Shown here: one piece after another, positions 1-11,700 of the stretch
Layout: each line of letters begins with the position of its first letter
How positions within the stretch are numbered: position 1 is the stretch's first letter
Assembly: GCA_001692895.1 (NCBI GenBank)
Contig: KV748252.1
Span: forward strand, 62,001-126,000
DNA length: 64,000 bases
Source: Cenococcum geophilum 1.58
Lineage: Eukaryota; Ascomycota; Dothideomycetes; Gloniales; Gloniaceae
Reading direction: 5' to 3'
The notes under the pieces: model-generated
Databases searched by the model: none
What the model was told of the DNA's origin: nothing
Seen by the model: the letters and a program-made list of their open reading frames with translations, nothing else
Program-made: the position numbers and the translations under genes

Positions 1-3000
1 TATAGGTAATATATAAATCTTTATAAAGATAGATCTAAGATAGGAGTACTATTAGATTAAAATTAAGGAAGGCGATAAATAAAAGGCAGCCTTTAGGTTA
101 AAGGAAGGACTATATAAACTATTAGTTATATAATTTAGACTTATAAATGTATTAGTAATATTCTAAAAGTACATTAATAGTATATTAGAAGAATACCTTA
201 ATAGGTTTATTATAGCATATTTTAATAATATTATTATCTACTTAATAACTAAGAAAGAGTACGGAGAATATATTAAGTGGGTTTTAAAAAGACTATAAGA
301 AGAATAGATGCTAGTAGTAATTAAGAAATACGAGTTTTTTATAAGGAAAATAGATTTTATTAAATTATTATTAAGCTAATTTATATTAGTATAGACCTAA
401 AGAAAATAGAAGCTATAGTAAGTTAGTAAAAGCTAGAAAATATAACGCAGTTAAGGTTATTTTTAGGGTTTTATAACTACTATAGAAGGTTTATAATATA
501 ATAGTTAAAGAATATTAAACCCTTTACTAGGCTTATAAAGAAAGAGGAACTGTAAGTATAGGGAAATAAGTAAAAGAAGTTGTTTAAGGAACTTAAGGAG
601 TTATTTACCTAGAAACTAATCCTTAAAATCTATTAACTAGGGTTAAAGATGGTTATAGAAACGGATGTATTAGACTTTATACTAGGAGTATACTTACTAT
701 AGAAGTATAGAAATACATAGCATTTAGTAGCATACTATAGTTGGAAAATAACACTACTAGAGTTAAACTATAGCATCTATAATATGGAGTTATTAAATAT
801 AGTTATAGTACTTAAAAAATAGAAAGCATTCTTATAAGGTATAGAGAAACTATTTATAGTTAAGATAGATTATAAGAACCTAATAGGGTTCCTAAGGATA
901 AAAGAACTTAATTAAAGATAGGTTAAATAGGTAGAGATATTTATAGAATACTATTTTAAGATTTAGTATATTAAGGGCACTAAGAATATAAAGGTAGATA
1001 TATTAAGTAAAAAGGCTAAACTATAGAATAATAAAAAACTATTAGGAGTAATACTATATAAAGATAGTAATAAATTAATTAGATATAATTATCCTAAAAT
1101 TATAGTAACTTAAGAATATAAGCTACTAAAAAGTAATTAGATAAAAAGGACCTAAGAGGCGTAATTTAAGGACTTAGAAATAGACTAGTATAAGTAGAGA
1201 ATAAATATATATATCCTAAGGGGAATAGTAAAAGATTTTATTAAAGATTTTTATAGGGGAATAATATAAGGACATAATAGAGCTATAGGCTTAGTGTTAA
1301 GACTTTAGGAAGAATATATTATTTATAAAATTTAGGGCTTAGTAAGAAAAGTTATAAAGGAGTATTTAAATTACTAAAGGAATAAGCTAATAAGGTATAA
1401 GCCGTATAGGAAGCTATAGCCTATTAAAGTACTAGAACGTCTATAGGGGACTATATTATAGGACTTTATTATAAAGTTACTAAAGTTAAAAGATCTTATT
1501 ACCAGATAGGAATATAACGCGATCTTTATAATAGTAGATAAGCTAACTAAATAGGGCTACTTTATAGTATATATAAAAGAAATCTTAATGGAAGATATTG
1601 CTAGAATCTATATTAAAGAAGTATTTATAAGATATAGAGTACTAAGTAAAATTATATTAGATAGAGATTTAAGATTTATAGTAGTATTTTAGGAGGTATT
1701 CTTAATAGAATAAGGAGTTTAAGTAGTAACTTCTACCGTATATTATCTATAGACAGATAGATAAATAAAAAGGTCAAATTAGATACTAGATTAGTATTTA
1801 AGACATTATATTAATTATATATAGAATAATTAGGTATTATTACAACTATTTATATAGTTTGTATATAACGCGACACTATAGAAGGGCATAGAGATATTAC
1901 TATTTTAGGTAAATTACAGATATAGGCCTAAAATATTATTATTACTAAAATAAGCGAAGAAAATAAGTAGTATAGTAAAATAGAGAATAGAAACTCTAAT
2001 AAATCTTTATAAGGACCTCTATTTTATAGCAAAATTGGTATTAAAATAAAATATAAAAGTACTATAATACTAGGAGATATAAGGGACTAGATCTTAAGGA
2101 GGGGGATAAAGTATAGCTATTATATAAAAATTTTATAAGTTAATAACTAAGTAAAAAGTTAAACTATGTTAGACTAGGACCATTTAAAATTATAGCTAAG
2201 ATTTTAGAAGTTATATATAAACTTAACTTACTAGTAAAGATAAAAATCTACCCTATATAGTATATTGTAATGCTAAAGCTAGTATATAGAGATATAGAGC
2301 TGCTAGTTTATAAAGTAGACACGTATAAAGGATAAGAAGAAGATAAATAGTAGGTTTTAAAGATTATTAGTTATAAAAACATTAATAATAAAATATAATA
2401 TAAAGTAGAGTGGATAGGCTATAATAAGACTATTTAGGAGCTATTATAGAACTTAAGAAACGCTATAGGAAAGGTATAAAAGTATTAAAAGAGAATAGGT
2501 TAGGTAATATTAAAAATGAGCTAAAGATAAAGGGATTAGTTAAAGGTAATAGACAAGCCGGATTATCTAAGGGATCTTCTACTAGTGTATTAATTGTTTC
2601 CGCCTCTTTTTAATTAGAATCCTTTCTAGCCTTCTTAGCCTTAAGCTTTACTAAACCTTACTCTATAAGACGGAACTCCTTAAAATATACTTTTTTATAA
2701 ACCTTTTTAAGATAAAGTAGTTAAATGGATATAGCTAGGCGAGCCTTAGTAGCCCATTACTAAGCTTCTATAACCTTCTACTTTACTTTATAAAAATAGT
2801 AAAGCTTATTTAAAGCTAGCGAGAGCTCCTTATTAAGCTTTATAGTAGCAGATTAAATATATAACCCTATAGTAAATTCGATAAGGAAGTTAAAGACTTT
2901 AAAAATTAATAAGATGCGTATACTTAGCATTAGAGACGGATTAAACGTTATAGGAAGACCGTATGTTCGCTTGCGTATACTTAGTATAGAAAGAAGGTTA

Positions 3001-3252
3001 GCGACCGGACGGAGCCGCGATTATAATATATACTAACTTCTTCTCTATATAACAAGAATAAAGAGATATAATTTTACCTAGTAAAAGAATTGTTAAAATT
3101 ATATAAGTATAACGCTTAGATATAAAAGATTTAATAGGAGGTATTAGGAATAATAAAGGTTATTAAATTAAAAATAGGAATGCTATACCTCTAATAAATA
3201 ACTTAGAGATAGGAGATATCTTTAAGAATAAAGACAAAAAGGAGGGGGATAG
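1..3252 (+). mobile_element. Ty3/gypsy chromovirus pol remnant, 5' truncated by the window edge
   Basis: Conceptual translation on the plus strand gives the 3' two thirds of a gypsy polyprotein in normal order. The reverse transcriptase palm lies near 215-245, where the YxDD box reads YFNN. The RNase H start lies near 655-720 (ETD, then FILG). The integrase core begins near 1440 (PIKVLER, then DFIIKLLK) and includes AIFIIVDKLTK near 1520-1550. A chromodomain lies near 2395-2480 (VEWIGYNKTI..EL). Stops are nearly all TAG or TAA at positions where Trp or Gln is expected, and both catalytic Asp residues of RT read as Asn, which fits RIP. A purine tract at about 3236-3250 precedes the LTR at 3253. 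Nothing here can be functional. Confidence 0.85.
2530..2890 (-). pseudogene. Antisense coding-like frame inside the gypsy 3' region
   Basis: Between the chromodomain and the 3' LTR, one minus-strand frame reads as a Lys-, Leu- and aromatic-rich protein-like stretch of about 110 codons. It includes LNKELSLALNKLYYFYK and a basic KLKAKKARKDS segment. It is broken only by TAA and TAG codons, as expected for a mutated gene. I do not recognise the product. It could be an extra gene of this gypsy family, part of another inserted element, or chance. Confidence 0.3.
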
Positions 3253-3659
3253 TGTTACGAACCTTATATTAGTAGTAGTATAACTACTAAAGAGAGATAT
3301 AAATAGGTTAGTTAAGATAGTATAGGAGGCGCTAAAACCGATTACGCTATAAAATAAGAGGTAGCTAAGTTATATAGCTAGTTATGTTATAAGTTTAGAA
3401 TATAGGATCTGTAAGATCTATCGGAATATTATATACTTAGATTATTTAATATACTAATATACTTAGGTATTTCTTAGGCGCAGTATTATATATTTAAAGG
3501 ACTATAGTCCCTACCTAAATAGTTCTCTTCTTTATAGTAAATCTTAGAATATAATTAGAGTTAATCTATTAGGCAACTACTCTACTAGTTATTATTATAT
3601 TGTTGACTTTCTCATTATTTATATACCTAGGCTATTAACAAGTCTACCGTAGTTATTAC
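3253..3659 (+). repeat. Gypsy 3' LTR
   Basis: Starts TGTTACGAACC directly after a purine tract. It matches a second copy at 61065-61466 over almost its full length, differing mainly by transitions plus a small rearranged segment in the middle of the second copy. Its position after the chromodomain and purine tract makes it the 3' LTR of the element that runs in from the left edge. The exact 3' end is uncertain by a few bases. Confidence 0.75.
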
Positions 3660-3699
3660 TATAAGGCTTTGTTATAATAAAGGTATTAAATAGGTATTA

Positions 3700-4720
3700 G
3701 GTTAGCCCTAAAAGTTTTTCCTATTACTTAAAACCCCTAACTTTAACCCTTTTAAAGTTTTCTTTAAAAACGGCTTTTTTAAAGGTTAAGTCTACCCTAT
3801 ATTACTACTAAAGTGCCTATACTTTTAGTAACCCCTTAGCTTTTTACTAGAAGAGGTTTAATTTCTTACTATATCTTTAGCGTTTAGAACCGCTCGTTTA
3901 AAATTTATATATATAGTAATCCGTAATAAAGCTCCTACGCACTTTATTTTATTATAAATTATTAGCTTAATTCTAGCCTAGATAAACCTAATCTTCTCCT
4001 TTTTATAGATACTACCGTCCTTGTTTTTAAAGGGCTTTAAATCTATCTATTAAGTATAAGTTTCTATAAAGTTTATAAACTAGTAAAAGTCGTAGCGGTT
4101 AAGCTATATCCCATTTTAGAATAGCTCTATATTATTATATTATATAATATATAGATCTTAAATCTATTTCTTTAGAAAGGTTTATAGCTATAGCTATATA
4201 GTAATTTACTCTTTATTAAGCCGATTAAGTGCAATCTAGTTTAGTAATTAGTCTTTAATCTTACTAATAATCCAGTATATACGTTCTTTGGTATTATTTT
4301 ATATTATTAGCATCTTAAAAAGGTTATTTACTCTATAAACCCAATTATCTAACTGCTAGGCATTAGGTTTATAGCGAAGTTCTAAACTACTAAAGGCCTT
4401 AGCCGGTTAGTTTATATCCTTTTTCTATTTATAGCGTAGATACCTCTCTAAGTCTTCTATACCTTTTTAGATAGATACTAAGTAGCCCCTAAAAAGCCCT
4501 TAGCTAGGTTATAAAAGATTTTATCTAGCCTAAATTAAGCTTTACTAGATCTAGACCTACCCCTAAAGGTTTTTAATATATTTATTAGTAGCTTCTTCCT
4601 ATATAGCTTCTAAGAGCCTTATAGCCGCTTCCTAATATTTATCTTAAAGAAAATTAGTTTAGGGCTTTTACCTTTCTAACCTTAGCTTTAGGGAAGCTCT
4701 AGCTATAAAGGTAGTATTAG
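3700..4720 (-). pseudogene. Retroelement gag-like remnant
   Basis: The minus strand reads as a gag-like polypeptide between about 4500 and 3850. Recognisable stretches are LDNWVYRVNNLFKML, then ERIYWIISKIKD and LNRLNKE, in the arrangement seen in gag proteins of fungal LTR retroelements. Many TAG and TAA codons interrupt it. It lies opposite in direction to the gypsy pol on its left, so it belongs to a different insertion. No zinc knuckle or LTR could be tied to it. Confidence 0.4.
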
Positions 4721-5554
4721 TACTAGTAGCTAGTATAGGTTTCCCTATAAGGCTTAAGTTTTAAGCTAGTAGTTAGGTTAAGTTACCTAAAGGGGTAAAC
4801 CTACTTAGCTTATAAACAGTCTGTATACTACTACTTTACTAATTATAGGTTAGTAGTCTTTTAGGAGGGTTTTAGTTAGTTTTCTAGTTAAATATATTAG
4901 TATATTCCTTTAGTATTTCTAGCTTAGGGGAAGATCTTAAAATTACTTTTAGCGCTTAATTTTCTAATTAGCCTAAGTAAGGCTAAAGGGATTCCGGTTT
5001 CTTTTTAGTAGTATTATAGCTATTATAGAGGGTATTTACGTTTTCCTTAGCGTTGCTAATGGCTATAGGTATATAGGAGTCTTTAAGCTTCTAATATATT
5101 TAGGTATTAGGGCTTATTTAGCCGTCTTACCTAAAGGTTTATATTATTGCAATCTCTTACTATTAAAGGGACCTTCTTACCTTAGCGCAATGGCTTTTTA
5201 TAAGGTATCCGTAGAGTTTCTATTTAGGTTATTATAAGATTTTAAAACAAAATAGTGGTTATAAATAAAAGATATAAATTAATAATCTAGTCCTTAAAGC
5301 TAACTGCCCTTCTAAAAAGAAGTAAAAAGGATTTAAATATAAGGGGACTTTATAAATAGGGAGCTATAAGATCACAATTATAGAATAAGATAGATTAGTA
5401 AGAGAGACGAATTTTTAAGGGGGTAAGGCTTTCGGGATTATAGAGACTATATACTATAGGTATATACCTCCGGTATATAACCGGTAACTATTTAAAGGGC
5501 GCCTAAGGGTTGTCCTAAGGGCAACCTAAGGTAACCGCAATAATATCCCTTATA
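4721..5554. other. AT-rich mutated DNA, no gene seen
   Basis: Dense in TA, with stops in all frames. It probably continues the 5' part of the minus-strand gag-like remnant or its leader, but I see no motif, LTR end or repeat that would prove this. Confidence 0.4.
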
Positions 5555-6010
5555 CTATTATAGATTTAACCATACCTATAAGGTAATCGCGTAGAAGTAC
5601 GCTTAGAATAGTCTTATTAAGGATCTCTATAAATACCTAGATAAATATAATACCTATTAACGCTATAAATCGCGCCGCTATAAACCCTATAGTAAGCTAT
5701 GGCCTCTTTAGGTCCCTACTTAAGCCTAGTAGTATTATTTGCTTAACTTTATTATAGATCTCCCTAAGTCTAAGACTCCTAAGACCCTCAACTATTTTAT
5801 TATAAAATCCTCGCGTTATTCCCTTCTCTTCTTTACGTAACGTCTTGTTCTTTATAAGAGCTATATTTCTAGATATAGATAGAATTATATTAGAGGTTTA
5901 TATAAAATCTACTTACAAAGTTTTATTTATTTTAATATCCACCTCCTATAAATAGAATCCACCTCCTGCCAATTAAGGGTTAATAGTCTTATATAGCCTA
6001 ACGCTAATCT
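5555..6010. repeat. About 430-bp dispersed repeat, copy 1
   Basis: Near-identical to 61787-62215 in the same orientation, with mostly transition differences and a short extra stretch near 5750-5785. On the minus strand it gives a coherent frame of about 90 codons with a few TAG or TAA stops (for example GITRGSYN and ILNKAILSILPRDYL). I do not recognise that protein. The two copies mark a repeat family present at both ends of the window. Confidence 0.75.
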
Positions 6011-6239
6011 ATATAGGAGCTAGACGTTATAATAGGTCGGGTAATACCTACTAAGGTTCTTAGCGGGTGGGTTTAAACCTATTAATAGACCTAACCCAGC
6101 TAGACCTAACCCATTAAGAACCCGATTTATAGTAGATATAAAGCTCTATATAGAGCTTTGGTAGACCTCTATATGGAGCTTTAGTAGAGCTTTAAGGGAG
6201 CTTTGTGGGGGGCCTTTTAAAGCCACTACCTGTTCCGGA
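6011..6239. other. Short AT-rich spacer with GAGCTTT-type repeats
   Basis: Contains several close copies of an AGAGCTTTRGTAGA-like word between 6140 and 6215. No coding signal is seen before the integrase remnant that follows. Confidence 0.4.
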
Positions 6240-7367
6240 CTAAAGATAGAAGAATATCTTAATTAACTTTATTATTAACCTCCCCGTAAATAAGGGCTGT
6301 ACGAATATTATAGTAGTTATAGACCGACTATCTAAGATAAGACACTTAATCGCCTACCCTAATATATTAACACCTACTATTACCTAACTATTCCTAGATT
6401 ATATATAGAAACTCTATAGACTCCCTAAAACGATTATCTTCGATAAAGGCAGCTAGTTTATCTTTGTATTTTAGAAAGAACTAACTACCTAACTCCATAT
6501 TAAAGCACTATTATTTATAGTATATTACCCGGAAACGGATGGCTAAATAGAACGTATAAATGCTATAATAAAACAGTATATTTAGATATACATATTATAC
6601 TTATAAGATAACTGGATTAACTAGCTTATATTTACTAAGTTTACTATAAATAATTCCGTCTCGGAAACTATAAAGGTCTCCCCGTTTCTAGCTAACTATA
6701 GCTAGTATCTATAAATAGGTTTTAAACCCTTTAGTAATATTCCTTACCCTACTTATTACGCCTTATAAGTTATAGAAGCAAATTAATTTATAGAAAAGAT
6801 GGAGGAACTATAACAGTTCCTTACTAATAAAATAATATAGGCTTAGTCTATCTATAAAGCCGCAGCGAATAAGAAACAAACCCTAACACCAGCCTACTAA
6901 ATTAGTGACTTTATTTAGCTAAATACAAGAAATCTAAATACAAAACGACCCGCTAAGAAGCTTAATTAAAAGAACGCTAGCCCTTATAAGGTTAAGAAGG
7001 TTGTCTCCTTCTACGCCTACTAACTAAAGCTCCCTAATACGGTTAAAATCCACCCTATATTCTATACGTCAGTCCTCTACCCCGCTACTCCTATATTAAA
7101 TACCCTGCCCGGATAAATATAAAACCCTCCCCTACTAGTTAAAGTGGATGGTAAGAACGAGTACTTTATTAAAAGAATTAATAACATTAAGTATAATAAA
7201 CGGAAACGCTAATATATATATCTTATAAAATAGAGAGGCTTTACTAAGCCCTTATAGGAACCCGTTAACTCTATAGGACTTATATAAGCTACAGAAGCCT
7301 TTTATAAACTCCACCTAGAACTACCACAGCCCTATTTCGTAGAAGCTCGAGTTTAAAGGGGGGGTAC
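6240..7367 (+). pseudogene. Gypsy integrase and C-terminal remnant
   Basis: The plus strand reads as a Ty3/gypsy integrase core. It begins NFIINLPVNKG, then IIVVIDRLSK with the first catalytic Asp, TIIFDKGS with the second, and YYPETDG followed by IERINA with the Glu. A C-terminal region follows (KIHPIFYTSVLYPATP) and ends just before a G-rich polypurine tract at about 7355-7364. Upstream RT and RNase H are missing, so this is a 3' fragment. Stops are TAG and TAA at Trp and Gln positions. The DDE residues seem to have survived although the frame has not. Confidence 0.85.
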
Positions 7368-7560
7368 TATTACGGGATACCCCCGTAACACCTTATACAC
7401 ATTTACCTATTTCCACTAACTTAATAACTAAAGACTAGCCATAAGACGGCAATTTAATAGCAATCTGCGGCAATCTAACGGCAACCTGCTGTATTTTGCT
7501 ATATTCCACCAAGCTCTACTAAGTTCTACTAAATCCTGCTAAGTTCTGCTAGAGTATATA
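7368..7560 (+). repeat. Probable 3' LTR of the preceding gypsy fragment
   Basis: Starts TATTACGGGATACC right after the polypurine tract, consistent with a mutated TGTTACGGG start. It ends somewhere after short repeats of a CTGCTAAGTTCTGCTA type. The 3' boundary is estimated. The sequence is not closely like the other LTRs in the window. Confidence 0.45.
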
Positions 7561-7569
7561 GCTAATATA

Positions 7570-9090
7570 TTAAGGATTTTAGCCGCTAACGGGGTAAAGT
7601 AGAATAATTATATAAAAGACCTTAACGACCTAGTCCTTAGTACGCGTGTAGGTATACTAATAATATTATATAGCTACCTTAGGGAGTTATTATTAAGTAT
7701 ACAGGTCTTTCGCTTTAGGGCGAGGTTCTTTAGCATAAGGAAGATAGTAGTTATAGTGTCTATAGATGACGTAGAGGAGTGCTTTAGCAAGGGGGTTAGG
7801 CGCGCTATAGAGGCGGCACTATACGATATAACTATGCTATAGAGAGTAACACTCCATAGACTTAACGAGGGTCACCCCTTAGAGGTAAGGCGAGAAGTAC
7901 CCTATAATAATAAGGTCAACGCTAAGTATAACCTAAAGGACTAGTTTAGTTTAGTAATAGAAAGCGTTAAAACTAGGAGAGGATATAAGAAGGTCTAGCT
8001 TATGTTTTAGCGTATAACGCGCGTAGTAGGGTCTATTAGCTACCTCGCTAAGTTCTATACTATATACGTCCAATACTTTATCTCCGGATAGGCCGCACTG
8101 TATATATATAGCAAGGCTACTATATATAGAGAGGCAATAATGTGGAAGTGTAAGCTAAAGGAGTAGGAGCTTTAAAAGACGTATAAGCCTATAGCTAAAT
8201 ACCTTTCTAGGGGTTATAGATTCCGCAAGGCTATAAGCTCTATCCCCTAGGTAAGGCGCACTACTAACAATAGGGCTATCCTAATAATGTTTAAGTAGTA
8301 CTTCTATAATGCTCTAGGTGTTACCAGCGCCTTACGCTACCTACTCCCCTAGTACTTTCTTAAGTACTTTAAGGAGAGGGAGGACAACGTTTTTAACCTT
8401 TCGTGGTGTAAGTTTAGGGGGGAAATAGTATAAGTCTATAACCCGTATGCTAACGTACTGCTAAATACCTATTACTAGGCAACGGTAGTAAATATAGATA
8501 GCGTGCTAGTTTCTATGCATCGGTTTACTATTTTAGACACCCTATCCCTTGCAGAGATCGTGTCCTATTAGGTAGGCAGGAACAACTTCCAGGTATTCTT
8601 AGGTTTTGTAAGCTCTATTTATTATAAGGACGATATAAAGCGGGCCGCCCTTACCCCACTTGCTTATATGGGCGCTAGGGACCTTAGCCTACCTTACGCG
8701 TATAACGGCTCCTATATTTTATAACTTTATACAATATAAAGAGAGCTTTAAAAACTTAAAAGAGGCAGAGATAAAAATCTTAACTCTTTATACTTCTCCC
8801 GTGGAATGCCATTAGTAAAGTTTAAGATATTTAAGGAATTCCTAGCTGGCTATATGCAAAGAGGCTACGAAGAAAAGAGACTATATATATATAAGGTAGA
8901 TATAAGTTATAGGCTAACGGCAAAGCTAACAATGACAGATTGCTACTAAGTAGGTAGTAGGTAATAGGTTGACAAGACCGCTAATAGTAGAAAAATTGCC
9001 TTTAAGGGCCTCCCTGTTACAATTACAGCATTTACAGAGGGTTTAAAATAGAAATTATTGTTTTAACTATTTCCGGAGGTTCTAAGGCGT
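7570..9090 (+). pseudogene. Long mutated reading frame, product not recognised
   Basis: One plus-strand frame stays open for about 500 codons except for TAG and TAA codons that look like mutated Trp or Gln. There is no shift of frame. Protein-like stretches include VIVSIDDVEECFSKGVRRAI, RFRKAISSIP, NVFNLSWCKFRG, VLVSMHRFTILDTLSL and KIAFKGLPVTITAFTEG. It has no reverse transcriptase, integrase, DDE or tyrosine-recombinase motif that I can see. GC is higher than in its surroundings. It may be a transposon-borne accessory gene or a duplicated host gene hit by RIP. It lies directly after a gypsy LTR and about 1 kb before the mutated Ca2+/H+ exchanger copy. Confidence 0.5.
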
Positions 9091-9271
9091 ATATTACAGT
9101 AATATTAACGCATAAAGTAGGTGTTTTAGGTAGGGAAGTATATTTAGTTAAGATTTCGGTTTATTTTAGTATAAGCTTAGCGCTAAGTTCGCTAACGTTT
9201 AATTCTCATTTTCCCCAATTACTCTATTATCACTATTACGGCGCTAGTAGAAAACGGTAGATTATAGTAGA

Positions 9272-9457
9272 TGTTATAGTAGACGTAGAGTTACGTAAGC
9301 TTATATAACTTAGAGACTGTATATAACTTTAAGCGATGCTGCCATTCTTCTCCTTTCCTTTCTTTAGCTTTGGGTCCTCGTTTATAGATAATCCAATTAT
9401 ATAGGCTTGCGCGTCCCTCTTGCCGTACCTATACCTCAATTAACTAAGTTGCCAATA
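9272..9457 (+). repeat. Gypsy solo LTR
   Basis: Matches the 3' half of the LTRs at 37105 and 42857: a pyrimidine stretch (CTTCTCCTTTCCTTTCTTTA), then GATAATCCAATTATA, the CGTCCCTC region and an end resembling TAAGTCGCTAACA (here TAAGTTGCCAATA). No internal gypsy sequence adjoins it on either side. I could not find a matching target-site duplication. Confidence 0.6.
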
Positions 9458-10129
9458 GTCACTAATACTACCTTATTATAATATTAAATAAGGCTGTATT
9501 ACTTTTGTAAAAAAAAATAGTAGGCTAAAATTATAAAGCTAGAAACGTGCAGTTATTCAATCTTAGTATATTAGAAGTTTTAATTATAAAAATGCCACCA
9601 TAATTAAGTAAACTAAATTTACCTTATTTTTTTATTCCTCTCTAGCAATCTTACCTTTTCTTGTTCTGCCTAATTAGTCTTTTAATACGCTTAGCGTAAT
9701 AGAAATATAGCCTTTTTAATATCTAATAGTAGTATACTGCCTAAAATTAGTTTACTAAAATTAGTTCACTTCCGTAAACACTTCTGTTCTCTTAAAACCA
9801 TTATCCTATATATTTTCTTGCCAGAAACATAGCACACGTATAGATTTGCTAATAGTAGAAGCACCCTTATACTATTATAGTTAAAGTTATATAAAAGGAC
9901 TAAGTTATAGTAACTACCTAATAAGACATACCTAAAAAAAAGAGGAAATAAAAGAAACTAAACCGGTAACTAAGAGGTTTTAGGGTACTCTAGAAAAGTA
10001 TTTACTAAATCCGCCAAAACTCTATTTCACCCCCTAGCTCCAACTAAGGCTTTACTAAAAACGCTAATTTAAAACAATTTTAAGTAATAAAAGTAGATAA
10101 GTAGAGAGGTACTTATAATAGAGTTTGGC
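9458..10129. other. AT-rich spacer, no gene seen
   Basis: No repeat or coding motif was recognised. Its right part may include the mutated 3' end of the minus-strand exchanger pseudogene. Confidence 0.4.
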
Positions 10130-11700
10130 AAAAAGGATCTAAGGCCGTTTTTAGGTAGAACTAGCTAGTAACGGCTATAATAAGATATATTACCATAAGA
10201 AGGACTCCTTTAAGCCAATCTATTTAAAGTTAGTGGAAGTAATACTAGGTAGCAAAAAATAAAAAAATAAAAAAATACTTACGAGATTTGCTATCCTAAA
10301 TAAGATAATTTACTAGGAGCACGGTAATAAATAATATAGCGATCTTGAAGGTATTAAAATAAAATGTTATATAATCCCGGCCTATAATCTAGCTAACTAT
10401 AATAATAAAGGGGAGAATAAGAAGAGCAATTTATATACTAGATTTAATAGCGACACCGATTACTAGATCTATTTTATCCTTATAAGCTACTATAACCGCT
10501 ATTATATACTTAGCAGCGTTGCTAATAATTGGGAGCGGAATAAGACTAATAAAGGTAGTAGAGATAGTGCCACTTACTATAACCTTGCTAATGCTATTAA
10601 CTATAAATTTAGAGTAAAAGGCGACTAAGGTGGTAGAGATTGTAAGAGTAATAAATGCACCCTAGATTATTAGTTGGGGCTTATTAATCTTATTGTCTTC
10701 TACTTCTATATTCGAGTCCCGTATAAGCTTTTCTTAGTTTACTCTACCTTTAAATACGGCCGCCGTTCTAGCGCTAATTTATGCAATTTTATAGAAAGCA
10801 CTACCTTCCCTAACTTTAGAGGATTTACGCTTAGGAACCTTTTAGCTAAAAGAATTTTATATTTTAGCATGTGACTTTAGTTAAAAGATAAGGTAGTAAG
10901 TATAAATAACTAAAAGAATAATAGCTGTTCCGCGTAAAAGCTCCTAATTAAGAGTAGAGCTATTAGAGTCCATAGCTAAGTAGGTTAGTATTTATCTAAA
11001 GTTTAAAGTCCTTATTAAATTTACTTAATAGTATAGAATAGAAGATAGTTAAAATAATTAGGCTGCTAATATATAGAGCTAGAATGCTGGCTGTAGTCTA
11101 TATAACTGTAATATTAAAGTCTGCTCTACTCGGCTAATGCTTCTAAAGAAGAAGTATATTCTAAGAATAAGGAGCAAGTTTAAAAGTATACTACTAACTA
11201 AGGAAGTCTTAACAATGGTAATCTCGTTCTTAACTAGAGCTTAAATAGATATAATTAATTCCACAGCGTTTCTATACTTAGGGTTAAATAATAACGAGAT
11301 ACGTACCCAAAAGTTGCGTTTAAAAGACTACTGAGTGTCTTACTAACGCGGAGAGTAATCTCTTTAGTAGCGTAACTAAGTATTGCAGCGAGTGGAATAA
11401 TAGTAATAAAGTTAATAACAAATATCGCAACGCTATTAATATTAAGATAGTTAACTATAAAACTAACGGGAACGGTAACTAGAAGAAGGTTTATTTATAA
11501 GCTAAACAGGATAGCGCGAATCTAATGCTTAATCGGAATTTTACGTTTAAAAGCAGCTTTCTGCCTTTTAGACTTTATAAATTTTTTAGTTTTCACGCAA
11601 TCTAAGTCTTTATTCTCTTTAGTGCTCTTATATAAAGGGTTTTTAAACTTTAACCTATTACCGGTAGTAGCTAACTTTTTACTAATACCCTACGGTAGTT
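10130..11700 (-). pseudogene. Vacuolar Ca2+/H+ exchanger (CAX/Vcx1 family), mutated copy
   Basis: CAX proteins are multi-pass vacuolar antiporters that move Ca2+ into the vacuole in exchange for H+. The minus strand reads through the family in order. The first helices (INLLLVTVPVSFIVNY, near 11480) are followed by SYATKEITLRVSKTLSSLLN. The c-1 repeat then reads G, NAVELIISI, with a possible 35-bp intron between Gly and Asn. A LIIYTYYLIF helix precedes the c-2 repeat (ISNAAKYIIAVIVAYKDKID, near 10470-10520). The last helices (LFITVLLVNYLI, VIYLIIAV) lie near 10150-10320. In the c-2 repeat the usual GNAAEH reads SNAAKY, so the key Glu is Lys. TAG and TAA interrupt the frame. All these changes fit RIP. 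RIP acts on duplicated DNA, so a working paralog should exist elsewhere. Confidence 0.88.

Noticed and set aside
7570..9090. A Starship-type tyrosine recombinase (captain) gene
   Set aside because: I could not see a tyrosine-recombinase R..H..R..Y pattern or resemblance in the stop-tolerant translation, and no element borders were found.
10674..10874. A 66-codon plus-strand frame
   Set aside because: It lies opposite the mutated exchanger coding sequence and has no features of its own.
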